The notes: generated from the sequence alone by a model not told the origin. Counted from the stretch's first letter, positions 36,782-48,875 are shown. The stretch is DNA of 64,000 bases from Rhizoctonia solani (GCF_016906535.1 NC_057380.1:1736001-1800000), one strand, 5' to 3'. Numbers and translations: made by a program.

Positions 36782-37463
36782 TTAGGCTAACTTTGCACAC
36801 CGGATCAAATTTAGCCGGCTCATGATCATTTGCTTGATCAGGATCTGGCCATGCATTTTAGGGTAACAAACGGGCTGTATGTACGGCCCACCCAGGTAAC
36901 TCGATTGGGTGCCAGGTAAGGTTTGGGTACGCTTAAACTTTGTTCGAAACCCGAAATTTAATACCATCTTCACCACAATAGGCACTGTTCTGTGCTCAAT
37001 GGTTTGAGGCGATGCACAGATTTCAACATGATCTTCCAACCTCCTACGAACGGCTCCAGTCAGCATACTTTCAAACCAAGCAGATTTATACCGCCTAGAT
37101 GTCAACCGCTAGCCAAAAATAGGCCCATTAGCTTACATCTCTTGAAAGAATGATTTAAAGCTACTAATACCATGATGTCTTTATCTTGACTATATTCATT
37201 AAATTACTTAATAACACTGGATGGTAAATTATTAAATTAACTGTGCCCTCTTCTATGTGCCTTAAACACAGTGGCTGCTCCACAGTAGCTAGTTGCGAGT
37301 CATTGTGATGAAGCTTATACAAGACAAACGGATTAGGCAGGAGGATTGCCTTTCGTAGCATTGCAAATTGTAGATAAGGTAAGCTTTGTAGACCCACGTG
37401 ATCAATCCACTGATCCTTACATCCTCTGTTCTTTGTTTCATCGCCGGGTTCGGTGGCATTCAT
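36782..37463 (-). pseudogene. degenerate member of an unknown membrane-protein family
   Basis: Minus-strand ORF pieces (37463-37164 and 37105-36782) do not join into a clean gene. The segment readable as KPYLAPNRVTW (near 36875-36910) matches EPYLASYRITE near 46465-46500 and EPYIHYQFQS near 51200-51240, so all three sites seem to come from one family. Frame breaks in between point to a relic. Function unknown. Confidence 0.3.
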
Positions 37464-37477
37464 AATAATTTGTCAAA

Positions 37478-38671
37478 ATGGCAAGTTATTCTCAGTTGTC
37501 ATTGCAAGCTCTTGATATAGTTAAAACCTCATCCATAGGCGCCTCGTGGTCTCTCTGTCGAAGAAAAGCGCGTCAAGCTAGTTGAACTTTTTCACGAGAC
37601 TAGGGACTTCTATCAAGTAGGTATCTCACTATCGATTTTCTATAACTTTGAGCTACTTGTGCTCTTTATCCACCTTTCACTTCTTTGATGGTGTTCTGAC
37701 TTCATTATGCTTGACCCAATACGTATCTGAACTGCAACGGCTACACTCAACCCAAACGTTAGCTCAAAGAACTTGAAAAGCTCGCTCCGAAAATGAAAGG
37801 AATTGGTAGGCGCTTTCTGTTATCCTAACGCCTTACTGGACTAATAACAAGCGCATATATTTCGATCCCTGTATTTATCCTTCCCCTTCACTAACGCATG
37901 ATCTAATTTAGTCTCCCAAAGCGTCAAAGAGGTTCTTCAGGGGCTTGTAGATGATAATCTCGTTTCAATGGACAAGATAGGTAGCTCGAATTGTGAGTCC
38001 TCATGATTCATACACGCAAAGTGTCTATTATGTTGAAGAAAATAGTCTTTTGGAGTTTTCCCAGTGCAAGAGGAGCGTGCGTATACTGTTTTACCTTTTA
38101 TGTCCTCCGGAAGGCACTGATTGCTTTTTAGAATGGTATGGGCGGAGCGTTCCATAGATCTTCAGGATGATGATACGTAAATAGTTAACACATAGTCTTA
38201 CATCTGCAAGAGAAGAACTCGCGGCTTTGGAATCCAAGGTGACCTTGCTTACCAATGAAATAGACAACGAGATTCGACAAAGAGAAGATACGGTACGCTC
38301 CTCTTTGGCGGCTGATCGTAGATGCACCACCGTTTACATTACACTGATACAGGAAGAGCGCTGCATATCTCTCGCCCGACTTGCACAAAACTGCACCGCA
38401 TTATCTGAGCTTGAATTCGAAATGGCACAGTATGGATTGGCTGATCCCGCAGTTTTAGAACGTAAACGACGGGCAGTAGTCTTGGCGCGCGAGGCGGCGT
38501 GTAGGTGGACCGGTAAGTTTTATCGGCTGACAGGAAGAAATCATTAATAAATAGAATTGATTAGATAACTATAGCGTATTATTCTCGCATATTACTAGAA
38601 CGCTTGGGTGTGAGGCGGGCGAACTAAGGGAGTACCTTGGCATAGGAGAGGGCTATGAGGACATTGAGTAG
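37478..38671 (+). CDS. MND1: meiotic nuclear division protein 1 (Hop2-Mnd1 complex)
   Basis: Mnd1 pairs with Hop2 to promote strand invasion by Dmc1/Rad51 in meiosis. Exon 1 appears to be the ATG alone (37478-37480), followed by an intron with a GC donor (GCAAGT ... ATAG, 37481-37538). Exon 2 gives APRGLSVEEKRVKLVELFHE and TRDFYQ. Then come LKELEKLAPKMKGI (37763-37805), VSQSVKEVLQGLVDDNLVSM and DKIGSSN (37912-37992), FFWSFPSARGA (from 38046), a helical coiled-coil segment (EELAALESKVTLLTNEIDNE, EERCISLARLAQNCTALSEL), WTDNYSVLFSHITR and the end GELREYLGIGEGYEDIE. The winged-helix start, FWSFPS signature and final helix are diagnostic. One intron (38176-38210) is only 35 nt. Length about 200 residues, normal for the family. 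Confidence 0.93.
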
Positions 38672-39185
38672 GCACATGGTTGGGGTTGCATCGTAGAGAG
38701 TTCATCATATTTGTCGAGCCTCTCACACCGAATAAGACCTGTAGGTCGTATCAGTGGTTAATGTTCGAGCTGAAATATAAGTACATCCAACTGACAACCA
38801 TAAGTTATCTAGCACCGAGCGTACAAAAGGTATTAAGCGACCGAAATATCTTCTCGTGTATTGATGAATGCGCCCAGCTCATAGTCGTTTACGTACTCCA
38901 ATGTCTGCTGCAAATTTCCCAAGTTAAACTAACATGTGAATATTTTGCCAATTTGCTGAGCATATTTTATGTCAGAAGAGTTAATAATGGTAGGCATCGC
39001 GTCCCTTGAGGTAGCGGTTTTACGAAGAACTCCATTCATCCACGAGTTGTTGGGCACCAATTTAAATATTGTATTTTGGGCTATAAAAAATCGTGTTCTT
39101 GTCCATAGATTACTGTATTAAATAACATTATGAAATCTGAGGTGTGCAGTCCCCTGGTCTAGTTACTGAATGACAGTAGGCCGGC
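38672..39185. other. convergent 3' intergenic region
   Basis: About 500 bp between the stop of MND1 and the stop of oxalate decarboxylase, which face each other. AT-rich, UTR-like. The ORF at 38680-39009 lacks any recognisable feature. Nothing else seen. Confidence 0.35.
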
Positions 39186-41285
39186 TCATACTACGATTGG
39201 CTTCACTTTCTGTAGCTTGCTGATCGTGTCGTCGCTCAACTGTAAGTGGGCCTAAGGTGCGCTGCGATGAGCATCAAACTAATTCATAGTCAGCCATGCA
39301 AACATACCTTGACCATATCTGGAGGTGTGAGGGCCAGCCACTGGTTGAGCGAGATATCCTCATACTTGTCAGAGTTGAAGATCTCAAGGAACTTGAGCGT
39401 CGTGTTCCCTATGTTCTCGACATAGTGCCCGAAAGATGGAGGAACATAGCCTAAAAAACTGCTTAGATCCCGAGTACATGAATGGATGGGGACTAAATAC
39501 CAATATCTCCTGCTTGATAATTAAAGGTTCGTGCGTTGCCCTGTGCGGCAAAGACTGTTATGCGTGCTTCGCCCTCGCTATGTGCGATTTTCAGCACAAT
39601 TGCAATTGCACAGAAATTCAGCTTCGACCACTTACATGAAGTAAGACCATTCAGGCTGAGTTGGATGCCACTAATAATGGACTGTGTCAAATCGGACCCT
39701 CAGGAGCCACCTATAAAACTCACGTGAAGCTCGCGCATCCCGCCGACCTCAACAGTAACCTACATTATGACAAAGAATTAAGCAATTGCCAGAGCACAGA
39801 TGCAGTAATAGTGATAGTTACCTCCGCGAGTGCGATAGTCTTGCTGACTTCGAATGTACGTGAGTCGACAACTTTGACCGTCCCGCCGGGAAGCTAATTG
39901 ATACAATAAGTCTCGATCTTTTTTAATCAATTTTATCTTCATGTACCTTGGTAGAGTTGGCCTTGCTTGCGGCAAATGTATAAGGCAATGTAGATACTCC
40001 TTGCGGGCTCTTTACTCCTTGCTCCTTAGCGCTGCCTGTTGGAACGGCACTCGGTAGCATCCACAGCTGACGGTTTGGAATGTGATCAAAGGCAGAGGCG
40101 TTGACCTGGAAGTTCTTGCTCAAGACTTCCTTAGGAACATGGGCCATCCACTCCGTAGCTGAGAAAGTAGAGTCTTCGCTGAACTCTCCGTCGTCGAAGA
40201 CCTGTGAAACATATTAGAGTACAGAGTATGGTAGGCGGTGTGTACATACAAGGAGGAACTCGCAGCCATCAGCGGTATCGTTCAAGCCCTGAATCACATG
40301 CGGAATACCAGGAGGGAAGTACCAAAGATCTCCTGGATACTGAAAAGTGGATTGGGTTAGTTTGTACTTTATTGTTCGCATTCTCAGTGCGAAAAAATAC
40401 TAAGCTCAGATGACGTACGACATCAGCGATATAGTTCTGACCCTCGGAATTCACAACAACAACACGACAGCTCCCCTACGAGACACAAATTAGGCATAAA
40501 ACTCAAGGAAATTGCAAGGTCTCTACTCACCTCCAGAACATAGGCCCACTTAGCAAAGAGAAAATCAGGATTATTGACTTTTAGTTACTATGGTTGTGCA
40601 GTATACATACCTCTGCAGTGATATGCCAGTGCAGCTCACTACATGAACCGTCAGAACAGCTGCCGTGAGCCATCATGTCTGATACTCACCGAAGCGCTCC
40701 TGCTTTCAAGCGCATGTTTACACCGGCCATCGTCGTCGCAATAGGCATCGAATGAACTGAGCGGGAGAATATTGATGAGGTACATTTGGTACGACCGCAG
40801 CTATCTAAGACGCACCATTTTGCTGACGTGCCCACCCACCATCCTGAACACGATTGTGGGACAAACTGAACGGCCACTTTACGTTGGACCTTCCCACAAT
40901 CGGGTGAGTTCGGGTAAATAATCAGCCAAACATCAGCTTACACTGCACCATTGTCGGTACTGGGGCTCGCCAGAAAGTCAGGATTTTGGCGGTCAAGAGG
41001 AATGTTCTGAGGTCCAAGGATCTTGGCGCCCTTCGATCCGCGGACAGGCTGAGGGAGTTCGTTCTGGAACTTGTCCAGGTACGACTCGTTCAGGTCGCCC
41101 GATGCGTAGGGCACTGTAGGGCTCGGGTGGGACGAGTCAGTCGTTGATGAAGGAATGTTTGTTTTAGACGACGAGATAGTAGTAGACGGATCCGCTACGA
41201 CTGAAGAGCTCGAGTCGACAGCTGGAGCCGGAGCGCCGAGGACGCTCGCAGATAACGCAAGAGCCAAAGTGAGCGAGAAGTGCAT
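39186..41285 (-). CDS. secreted oxalate decarboxylase (bicupin)
   Basis: Converts oxalate to formate and CO2 using manganese. A signal peptide [20 protein letters not shown] is followed by a Ser/Thr-rich linker and [15 protein letters not shown]. Cupin 1 has [17 protein letters not shown] and TAEWAYVLEGSCRVVV (His-x-His and Glu metal ligands), then [18 protein letters not shown]. The active-site lid reads [10 protein letters not shown]; the SEDST loop is like the SENST lid of true decarboxylases rather than the lid of oxalate oxidases. Cupin 2 has [20 protein letters not shown] and [32 protein letters not shown]-terminus LQKVKPIVV. The coding sequence is cut by about eight short introns, all phase-consistent. 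Fungi use this enzyme to control oxalate they or others secrete during wood or plant decay. Confidence 0.93.
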
Positions 41286-44200
41286 CTTGAATATATCGAT
41301 AGTATGAGAAATAAGCGATTTAGCTAGAGAAATTCCCTGGGGTGAACTGTCGGCCCGATGACGGTTTATATCGTCGGTGGGTTGGCTCGGCCGTTACTCT
41401 GTTTCGCGTCATTTTACAATTCGATCCGGCTCGCGCCAGCCCATGCCATAACTTTCCAAGTATGAAATCCGCAAACACATACGGCCATATTTTTGATAAG
41501 TACTACATCTTACTCGTTTATTGGATATACATGGCGCTTCAAACAGTTTCGCCGGTGAGCTTCGGCGCCGTGTCAATGTACGGTGTTCAAAAATGGAGGG
41601 AGATCGAAGTATTATCAAACGGTAATGAATAAGGATCTCATAAGATAGTATACCTAGAGTGCAACGGCTATGATTCATGATTACGGCCCTGAGCTATTTT
41701 GGTCACCCCTGCAATTCAAAGTAGGGTTTAGAAGAGACGATAATCTAAAAATAAAGTACACGGGCTGATGGCTTAACGCTGTTTGATTGCCACCCGTTCT
41801 CTTTGTCTGAAACTCCTCATAATGCTGAGAGCACTACAATATCCTGTGTTATAGGTCAGCGAGGTGAAAGAACTCCACCCAACTGCCCGACCGAGATTTC
41901 ACGCTGATAGGGACCCGAGGAAAGAATCGGAGTCGTGTAATGAAATTGTGTACTGGCCGTAGTGAAATTTAACCGGATCGTGAAGTTTCCTGCATATCCG
42001 ATAGCGGTTTGGCAATAGCGTCACTTCGATCAGCTTCGGTTCGAGTAAAGGTGTTTGTAGGTTTCAATGCAAACGGGATATCTAGATAGTACCCGAGCAA
42101 TGAGTTACGGTTATCATTCGAATTCTAATCTAATACTATGAACAGGTACACAGTTTTGCGAATTTAATTATTCGCGCCTCGTTCTTGTACGCGCTTATAC
42201 GATCCTTATGACCGTAACTCTAATTGAATCATCCCGAACATTTTCAACCTTACTGGCGAATTTGATGAGTCTAGCTCTGATTCTGAGCTCCTCTGTTAGT
42301 GTGGTTACAATACCCGACCAGGAAGACGACCCTTGATTCTACAAGATTGCTCGAGGGCTTACACGTACGCGAACAGCGAGCATTATGTTATTTCATTGAT
42401 TCACAACGAGCTTGTGGTATGCCATATTGATCAAGAACCGATAGCTAGAAATTGACTACCGACTGAATATCTCTACAGCCCAGATTTCAGCCCTGTTAAA
42501 CTCATGATGCTCGGACCTATTTGAAGCTGTTACGCTATTGGGGACTTTGGGGTTGCGATATTTTGGTGTCTATATGATTAATTGACGTTATCTGGGATCC
42601 GGCTCTTCTGATTGTTGCGCTCCGCTGATTATAACTGCGGAAGATGGTGATAAGAGGCTGAGAGTTCTTTCGGTAGGTCCTGGTCCGCAGTTATCCGATC
42701 TATAATAAATCAATTCAATACATATAGATTAGCCGATATTTGGGAGGGAGACTCACCGTGACCGGAGTCATCCTATTTGTGGTACATGATACACACCTGC
42801 AATTATGGTTAGTTGACTCTCTGTGGAAGAAGGATAGTAATAATCATTACGTCTGTTTTAGTTTGGACATTAGTTCCACAGTTGTCTGTAAGCGAGCTAC
42901 GTGATAGGGGTTTAAGAATTACTTGTCAAATTATTCGAAAGAGCCCGTTTCGAGGCAAGGCCCTTCATAGGGCAATGGTAACGAGCCCAGAGTTAGGCGT
43001 AGGGGCCTCCCAGGTAGACAGTCACGTGATTGTCGATTATGCCCAATCAACCATCCATACTTCCACAGCATATTTGGTCCCTCGTCGCACTTTTTACTTT
43101 CCTGTTTTTCCCACATACCGTCCAATTCACTCTCCTCTACTCCCTGTCTCGTGAATCACCATTCCTGCTGGGAGTTTTTTATTGCTCCCGCCCCCTAGCC
43201 TTGCTCGACTGTCGTCAGGCTTGGCCACCCACCCATGAGTTCTGCTAGCGTCTCGGTGCTCCAGCTCTCATCCGTGCATTCCGTACCGGATCTCTCGCCC
43301 CTGCTGATATCTGACGACGGTCAGGTATGCACACACGTATATATATATCTATATTATTTCTATTCCAATACCTCTTCGATGGGTACATGAAGTTCTGGCT
43401 CTATTCATGTAATACTCCACACTAGACTTGATTAGAGTGGGATATTACAAAAACCATTTCGCAAACTCTCTATTAAGTGGCGTTGGTTACGCATATATGG
43501 CACGTTATTAATCAACTAACCAACTAACTGAGGGGGGGGGGGGGCGCAGGAATCGCTTAGTAACAGATGTCCGGTCATTATAAGCGCTGGAATAAACGTC
43601 GAAGCTCGAGAAGCTATGGAGGTGACTAGGTGGGGTTGTGTAATTTCCTATGGTACCAGGAAACCGCAGCGTCGATTATCACAGCCCGGTGACACTACGG
43701 GTCACACAGACCCTTGTTCGATAGCAGCAATTCTACGATAGATTTATATCGTGGTAAATCCAACCGTGTTATCACGGATACTTTGGAATTCTTTAATCGT
43801 TAGCTCTGGAGGAACGTGCCCAAATCACGGTTTCCCTTTCGGCTTCAGAGTCAAGAGGTGGGTCGATCCAATTTAGTTGTTTGTTAGACATGGGATAGGT
43901 TGCGATGTTATTTTACTTTCGTGTGTTGCTACTGTACTTGGGTAAACCTTGGCTATTTGGAATTTGAAATCGAAGGCTATGGAGGCGTTGAGCCAGTGCT
44001 AGATGTCGGAGAGATCTCGTCTGGTCAAGGTCTAACAGAGTCATTACTTCTATTCGGCTTGGTACTTTCGCTATAGATTTACGGTTCAGTTATCGAAAAT
44101 TGGGGAGAGACACTGCATCAATTTTACCTACTGCGGATATCCAGGATGGTTGGTTCTAATCTAGCTGTGTGAGCAGGCTGGACTAGATTCGCCGCTGGAT

Positions 44201-44400
44201 GAATGGAAGAGTTCACGAGTCGTGATGGAAAACTGTGCAACGCAGCCATCGGTGATAGGGCTTCCTCATTGGGATGCAGATCCCGAGCACAGCTCGGGCA
44301 GCACGCCGATAACATCAGGGGGATCCACGTATTAAAGGGACTTCAGTTTGGCTGACAGATAATAACCTGCTTTACTCCCCTGAATCTTTCTTGCATAACA
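41286..44400. other. long intergenic region, no supported gene
   Basis: About 3.1 kb with only short ORFs lacking protein-like features. It contains an AT dinucleotide tract near 43340-43350 and a G12-type run near 43532-43544. The first part should include the oxalate decarboxylase promoter; the last the promoter of the seven-TM paralogue. No transposon ends or RNA genes seen. Confidence 0.35.
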
Positions 44401-45512
44401 ATGTCGGAGAACGTGCAAAAAGCGTGGGTTTCTCGTCCAGTTGGTGGTATTCCAATTTCAGACGACTTGGGCCCATCCATTGTATTCGCAGTGCTCTACA
44501 CGCTCTTGCTGCCCAATATAATCTACAACTTTTTCATTCGCAAACCACGCGCATGGAACATCATCCAGATTTCAACGGTCATTTTTGCGGTTGAACGTAT
44601 AGCATGGTGCATTATACGTGCCGTTCAAGCTGCACATCCCGAAAGACGTTCTTCCGGAGGATTGATGAATTATGTGCAAGTCACTGTTGCACTCGGATTC
44701 GTCGGGGTGAGTTTTATACTCTATCTTTGAATAGCCACCTGGCCTAAGATCGAATTGCACAGATATCAAGCGAGGCCGTCAAACTCCTTCGCTGTACACT
44801 TGTGCATACCACTCTCCCCGAAAACGGTGCATCCAAAGACCGGAGAGCTGCAAGACAGTTCTATCGATACTTTTGTGTCTTTTTCGAGCTTGCTTTCCTG
44901 GGAGCAACTATTCCTGGCATAATCGCGGGTGGAAATATAGCTCTGCGCGCTTCGATCAAACAAGAGCCAATAAAAACATAAAGCTATTGTCAGTTGAATT
45001 TTGAAAGCGATATGTTTATATTCTAACTGAATTCGGTACAGAAAAGCTAGTTCAGGTGTTGCACTTGCCCTACAGGCAAGTACAGTCCTCATTTCGCTTC
45101 TGGCAGCGTTCAAAGTTAAAGAGATCAACCGTATGCGCTGCTTCGAGCTCGCATCCCTTACACTCCTCATCGTATGTGTTTTGTGCTTCTACATTTTTTT
45201 CTCCAGAGCTCATATGTCTATCCTAAGATGTCTGTACCTATGTATCGTCTCTGTGTCCTTGGCATCCGCACGATCGACGTTTTTACCCCAATTCCGAGCT
45301 ACGATCGTGCACTTTTCTACATCTTCCACCTCGCACCTGAATGGATTTGTGTTAGTATCTTGCTCGGCACCAACGTTCGTGCAAGGTTTGAAACAGGCAG
45401 GTGGGCGACTATGAAACTTGCGGAGCGTGAGCGGGACGAGAGACTAAAGAAAGCTGAGGAGGAGGCCAAGCGGCTGCAAAAAAGCCCACCTACAGGGGGA
45501 GAAACCGTTTAA
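44401..45512 (+). CDS. seven-transmembrane protein, paralogue B, apparent frameshift
   Basis: Paralogue of the gene at 23640-24741 with the same exon order. It starts MSENVQKAWVSRPVGGIPIS; shared blocks include YNFFIRKPRAWNIIQISTVI, FAVERIAWCIIRAVQAA, TTLPENGASKDRRAARQFYR, FFELAFLGATIPGI, SSGVALALQASTVLISLLAA, PMYRLCVLGIRTIDVF and FHLAPEWICVSILLGTNVRA. The charged tail is longer (RERDERLKKAEEEAKRLQKS). Near 44935, relative to paralogue A, one base is missing between IIAGGN and YSSARFDQ, which would truncate the protein in the fourth helix. It may be a sequencing slip or a young pseudogene. Probable membrane protein of unknown function. Confidence 0.65.
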
Positions 45513-45829
45513 GCCTGTCTTTTTTTTTTACTAACGCTTTTATTTATTGACCCTGCAACTTGTATGCTGTCTCTTGGAGGTGTTTCATCGACTATGTATT
45601 GCTTGTTTTAGTACTTTAAGTCGTGCTGGAGTCAAGCATCAAGTGTCTTCGATCTAGAGTAGCCCATAATCTTTGCAAAATAATTATAGCTTGGCCTTGT
45701 ACTAAATGGCTCATAATCGTGCCCATTCACAACAAGAGCACTTATAGATATCTACATCCAGCTGGAGTATCATTTTAACGAAACCGCGTCAAACAAAAAT
45801 AGAGGTTATACCGTATGATATATTACTTG

Positions 45830-46052
45830 CACGGTGAACCCCCAAGGTCCGGATTATCCGAACCCCAAATCCGAACCCTAGGGTTCGGATCTTTGGCAAA
45901 ATCCGACCCCCGGGTTCGGATTCTCAGCGCTCACGCCTGAGATTTGAAGGCAAAGCTCAAAGTCAGGGTTCGGATTTTTGGCAAAATCCGACCCCTGGGT
46001 CCGGATTCTGCCAAAAGGGTCCGGATAATCCGAACCTTCTGGTTTCACGGTG
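45830..46052. mobile_element. foldback element with long inverted repeat and internal repeats
   Basis: About 220 bp. The left arm CACGGTGAACCCCCAAGGTC continues with CGGATTATCCGAACCC. The reverse complement of the right arm is CACCGTGAAACCAGAAGGTT then CGGATTATCCGGACCC, so the ends form a stable hairpin. Inside, a motif close to GGTTCGGATTTTTGGCAAAA followed by TCCGACCCC occurs twice, giving repeated CGGATT/AATCCG words. No coding capacity. It fits a non-autonomous MITE or foldback element. A target-site duplication is not evident. Confidence 0.7.
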
Positions 46053-46132
46053 TTGGTATTTCCTCCATACCTAAGAAGTTAATATAGCATGAAGAGTGAG
46101 ATGTCAACATAAACGGTACGGATACATAACAA

Positions 46133-47155
46133 TCATAGAAACCAACAAGCCTGTACGAAGGCGTGCACATAGGAATTTAACAAAGGAAGGAATTTCTTAA
46201 AATGCGTTAGGCGAAGAAGTGAGCATATACATACATGTGTGATGGTATAGTAGAAATCGGAAAGCAGGGCATAGAGTATACTAAGGATAAGCATTTCGTA
46301 TGTATAATAAGAGCTCATCCAATAAAGTGGCAGTCCATGGGCCAGCTTTTTTAAGTGTTTAGCAAAGCGTTGATCGGCTTGCAATTGTCCTCTTGATGAG
46401 TAATCTAGTTGTTATTGTTCTTTACCATGATACTTGTTTGAGTGGCGGATGGATTAAAACTTACCTCGGTAATTCGATAAGATGCCAAGTAAGGTTCTGT
46501 ATGTATATATGGCATTTGACTAGAGCCCGATATCGTTAGCTCCGACCTCAGTACAACAGATACATTTTGCTGCTTACTCTTAAGCTTTGAATTATTGCAA
46601 ATATTCGTGCGTGGTTCTATAGGTTCTATAGACTCCTGAGAATAATTGTAATCGATCGTGTTTCCAACAATATACATGTATAACATTCTTGACTCCTCGC
46701 TAGCGTTATATGCTTCTTTCGTTCGCCCCGACGGGCTAGGTCCACTGACAACTCGAGTAGTTCTCGAGCGAGGTTACCTTCAAATAGCTTAGGTTGTTCT
46801 GTAAAGAGTAGCGGTATGTTTCGACATTTTTGTCGGGCATCGAGTGTAGCTGTGTGATCGCCTGCTTGTGAGTGGACAATGGACATCCTACTCCAGTAGT
46901 TGGCAGCTGCACAGAAGTAACATAGTCAATTATACGTAAGAGCATAAGATATAAAAGCGAAGTCACTTCATAGGATGTGCTCATTGATACGTGCTTGGTG
47001 TTTGGTAGGATTGTGTTATTCAGCTGGAATGAGTTCTTCAGGTAGGTTTGGCCGGTGGTATCCATATTGTGAATGAAAATCTCACCAACAGCTAATAGAT
47101 GAGATGTACCTATCGTTATGCTCCCTGGCACGCACTTTAAGTATGCCCCAATCAA
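46133..47155 (-). CDS. unknown membrane/secreted family member, probably fragmentary
   Basis: Several minus-strand ORF blocks may be exons of one gene: YLKCVPGSITIGTSHLLAVG then EIFIHNMDTTGQTYLK, then GVGCPLSTHKQAITQLHSMP, then EPYLASYRITE (near 46465), and a hydrophobic block EMLILSILYALLSDFYYTIT. The block CVPGSITIGTSHLL resembles IVPCGNTIGTGDFL of the gene at 49714-51382, and EPYLASYRIT resembles its EPYIHYQFQS, so they look like paralogues. I cannot build a clean splice model; it may be decayed. Function unknown. Confidence 0.35.
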
Positions 47156-47668
47156 TTCGAAACTGCTTGAGCGGATACCCTCATGATAGGTATGATTGCA
47201 CAGCCTGGTGGTTTGGCGCTCATCTCTTAGTGTTTTGAAGTCAGGAACAATTCCATGTACCGGTATGATTGGCTTGATTGCAACTTTTCAGACTCTAGGC
47301 GATACGTATTTGTTGATCCATGAAAGCCTATCCGGGATTATAAGATGGTGTGGTGCGCCACCATTGTCATATTGAAGACGCGGTTTGACGCGCAGCACGA
47401 GGTGGAGTTAAGCGCCGATGCTTGAGGCGGTGCCGGGGCTGAGCGCTACGCATTCATCTGCAAAAAATGAGCTTTGCTGCCAATGAGATCATGGGCAGCC
47501 CATGGTACTACCAAAATGAAGGGCTCTCATAAATGTTGGTTTGATAGGCTAGTATCCAACATATATATCGAGCCGAATTCACCCAGAGTGAATCAAATCG
47601 ACGCGAGTGCCCTGGAGGCCCCACACCACATTACCTTAATCTCCTAAATTACAGAGCGTTTCTTTAAT

Positions 47669-48875
47669 ATGGGCAGACGAAACACACCCACATACAGCCC
47701 AAGAGTTGCCTCGACCATGCGCTCAGCCGTTACGTCTCTCCTCTGCTTTGTAGCACTACCCGTCATTCCACTCAGCTCAACGCTGGATACGTTGATCGAG
47801 ATAGTGAAAGATATCGTCTATCTCTCTCGCGTATGTATAGAAAATTCACAAACAGAGCTCTGATGTATTTACCTTCCTACCCTTTGCAGATATCAATGCG
47901 GCAGGATCTTATCGTCTTCGGAGAGCACACCGAAAGAATAGTAAATCAGTTGGCTTCTGCCTTGAAGAATAAGCAACTTTCGCAAGATACCAATACGAGG
48001 AAGAGCTTAGAAGAACTTCGAAAGTAAGCTTGCTCCCTCTCCGTATCATTCCTATTACTTTAAAGGGGCACTCCGATATTTACTCCTCTCATCCAGAACT
48101 CTCGGACATCTTGCATAGAATGTTCAGGCTCAATAGCTCTCATGGAGCAATGTTTCGACTTCGGCGTGCGCTATTCCCCGAAGAGGATTATACACAGGTT
48201 GCACACATGAGACAACAACTTGACGATGCTCTAGCACTATTCAATGTGAGATTGCGATACTCGCCTCATTGATCACATACCGTATAAAGCTAAAATTTTA
48301 TAGCTCGCTGCCAACTGTGAGCTGCTTGCTAGAGTTCCGCCTTTTCCAAACCCAGTGGGTGCGTACAGGGCAATGTGACCTGAAACTTAGTTATTGACTA
48401 TCATCTGTATTCTCTCGAGCAGGCGATACGTGCAGACCGTCTGAGAAACCCGCATCACGGCCATCTGAACTCTAGTTTCGCATTCAATGGACTGTGGAGA
48501 GAAGTCAGCTCCAAGCACCGTTAAGCCAACGCTGGCTGGTGATTCGAATATCAAGCAACTTGACCCCCACGTTCCTCAGTGCGATTACTCGCCGGGAAAT
48601 AGGCCAGCCAGGCGCCGAAGCGACTTTGTCGCATCCGAAACGGAAAGCGCGAATTGTTGGCCGCAGGCGCGGAGGTAAACCGTCTACTTCACTTGTTCCA
48701 GCGTAGCCGAAGGCCACTCCTTGCTATGGACCTCGCCATCGCTCTAAGCCACTACTCCGAGCTGCTGGTCAAATCAGGTTGTACTGCTGATGCGCTTGCT
48801 GCCAGCCAAGAGTCCGCACGCTTGTTCAGGTCTCTTGCTGAGAAAGGGCCAGAAGTTTACCACGATGCTTACTGA
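47669..48875 (+). pseudogene. relic of a helical-domain plus TPR protein
   Basis: The first part is an orderly multi-exon helical domain: LSSTLDTLIEIVKDIVYLSR, then ISMRQDLIVFGEHTERIVNQ, LSQDTNTRKSLEELRK, TLSDILHRMFRLNSSHGAMF, MRQQLDDALALFN and LAANCELLARV. This resembles the HeLo-like N-terminus of fungal STAND/TPR signalling proteins. The frame then stops near 48474. Downstream in another frame is a TPR-like block, AIALSHYSELLVKSGCTADA then LAASQESARLFRSLAEKGPE, typical of the TPR array of the same protein class. The central NTPase or linker part is missing. It is best read as an internally deleted pseudogene, although the first roughly 190 residues might still be made. Confidence 0.5.

Noticed and set aside
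45890..46000. GGTTCGGATT words as tRNA T-loops
   Set aside because: No cloverleaf arms around them. They belong to the inverted and direct repeats of the foldback element.
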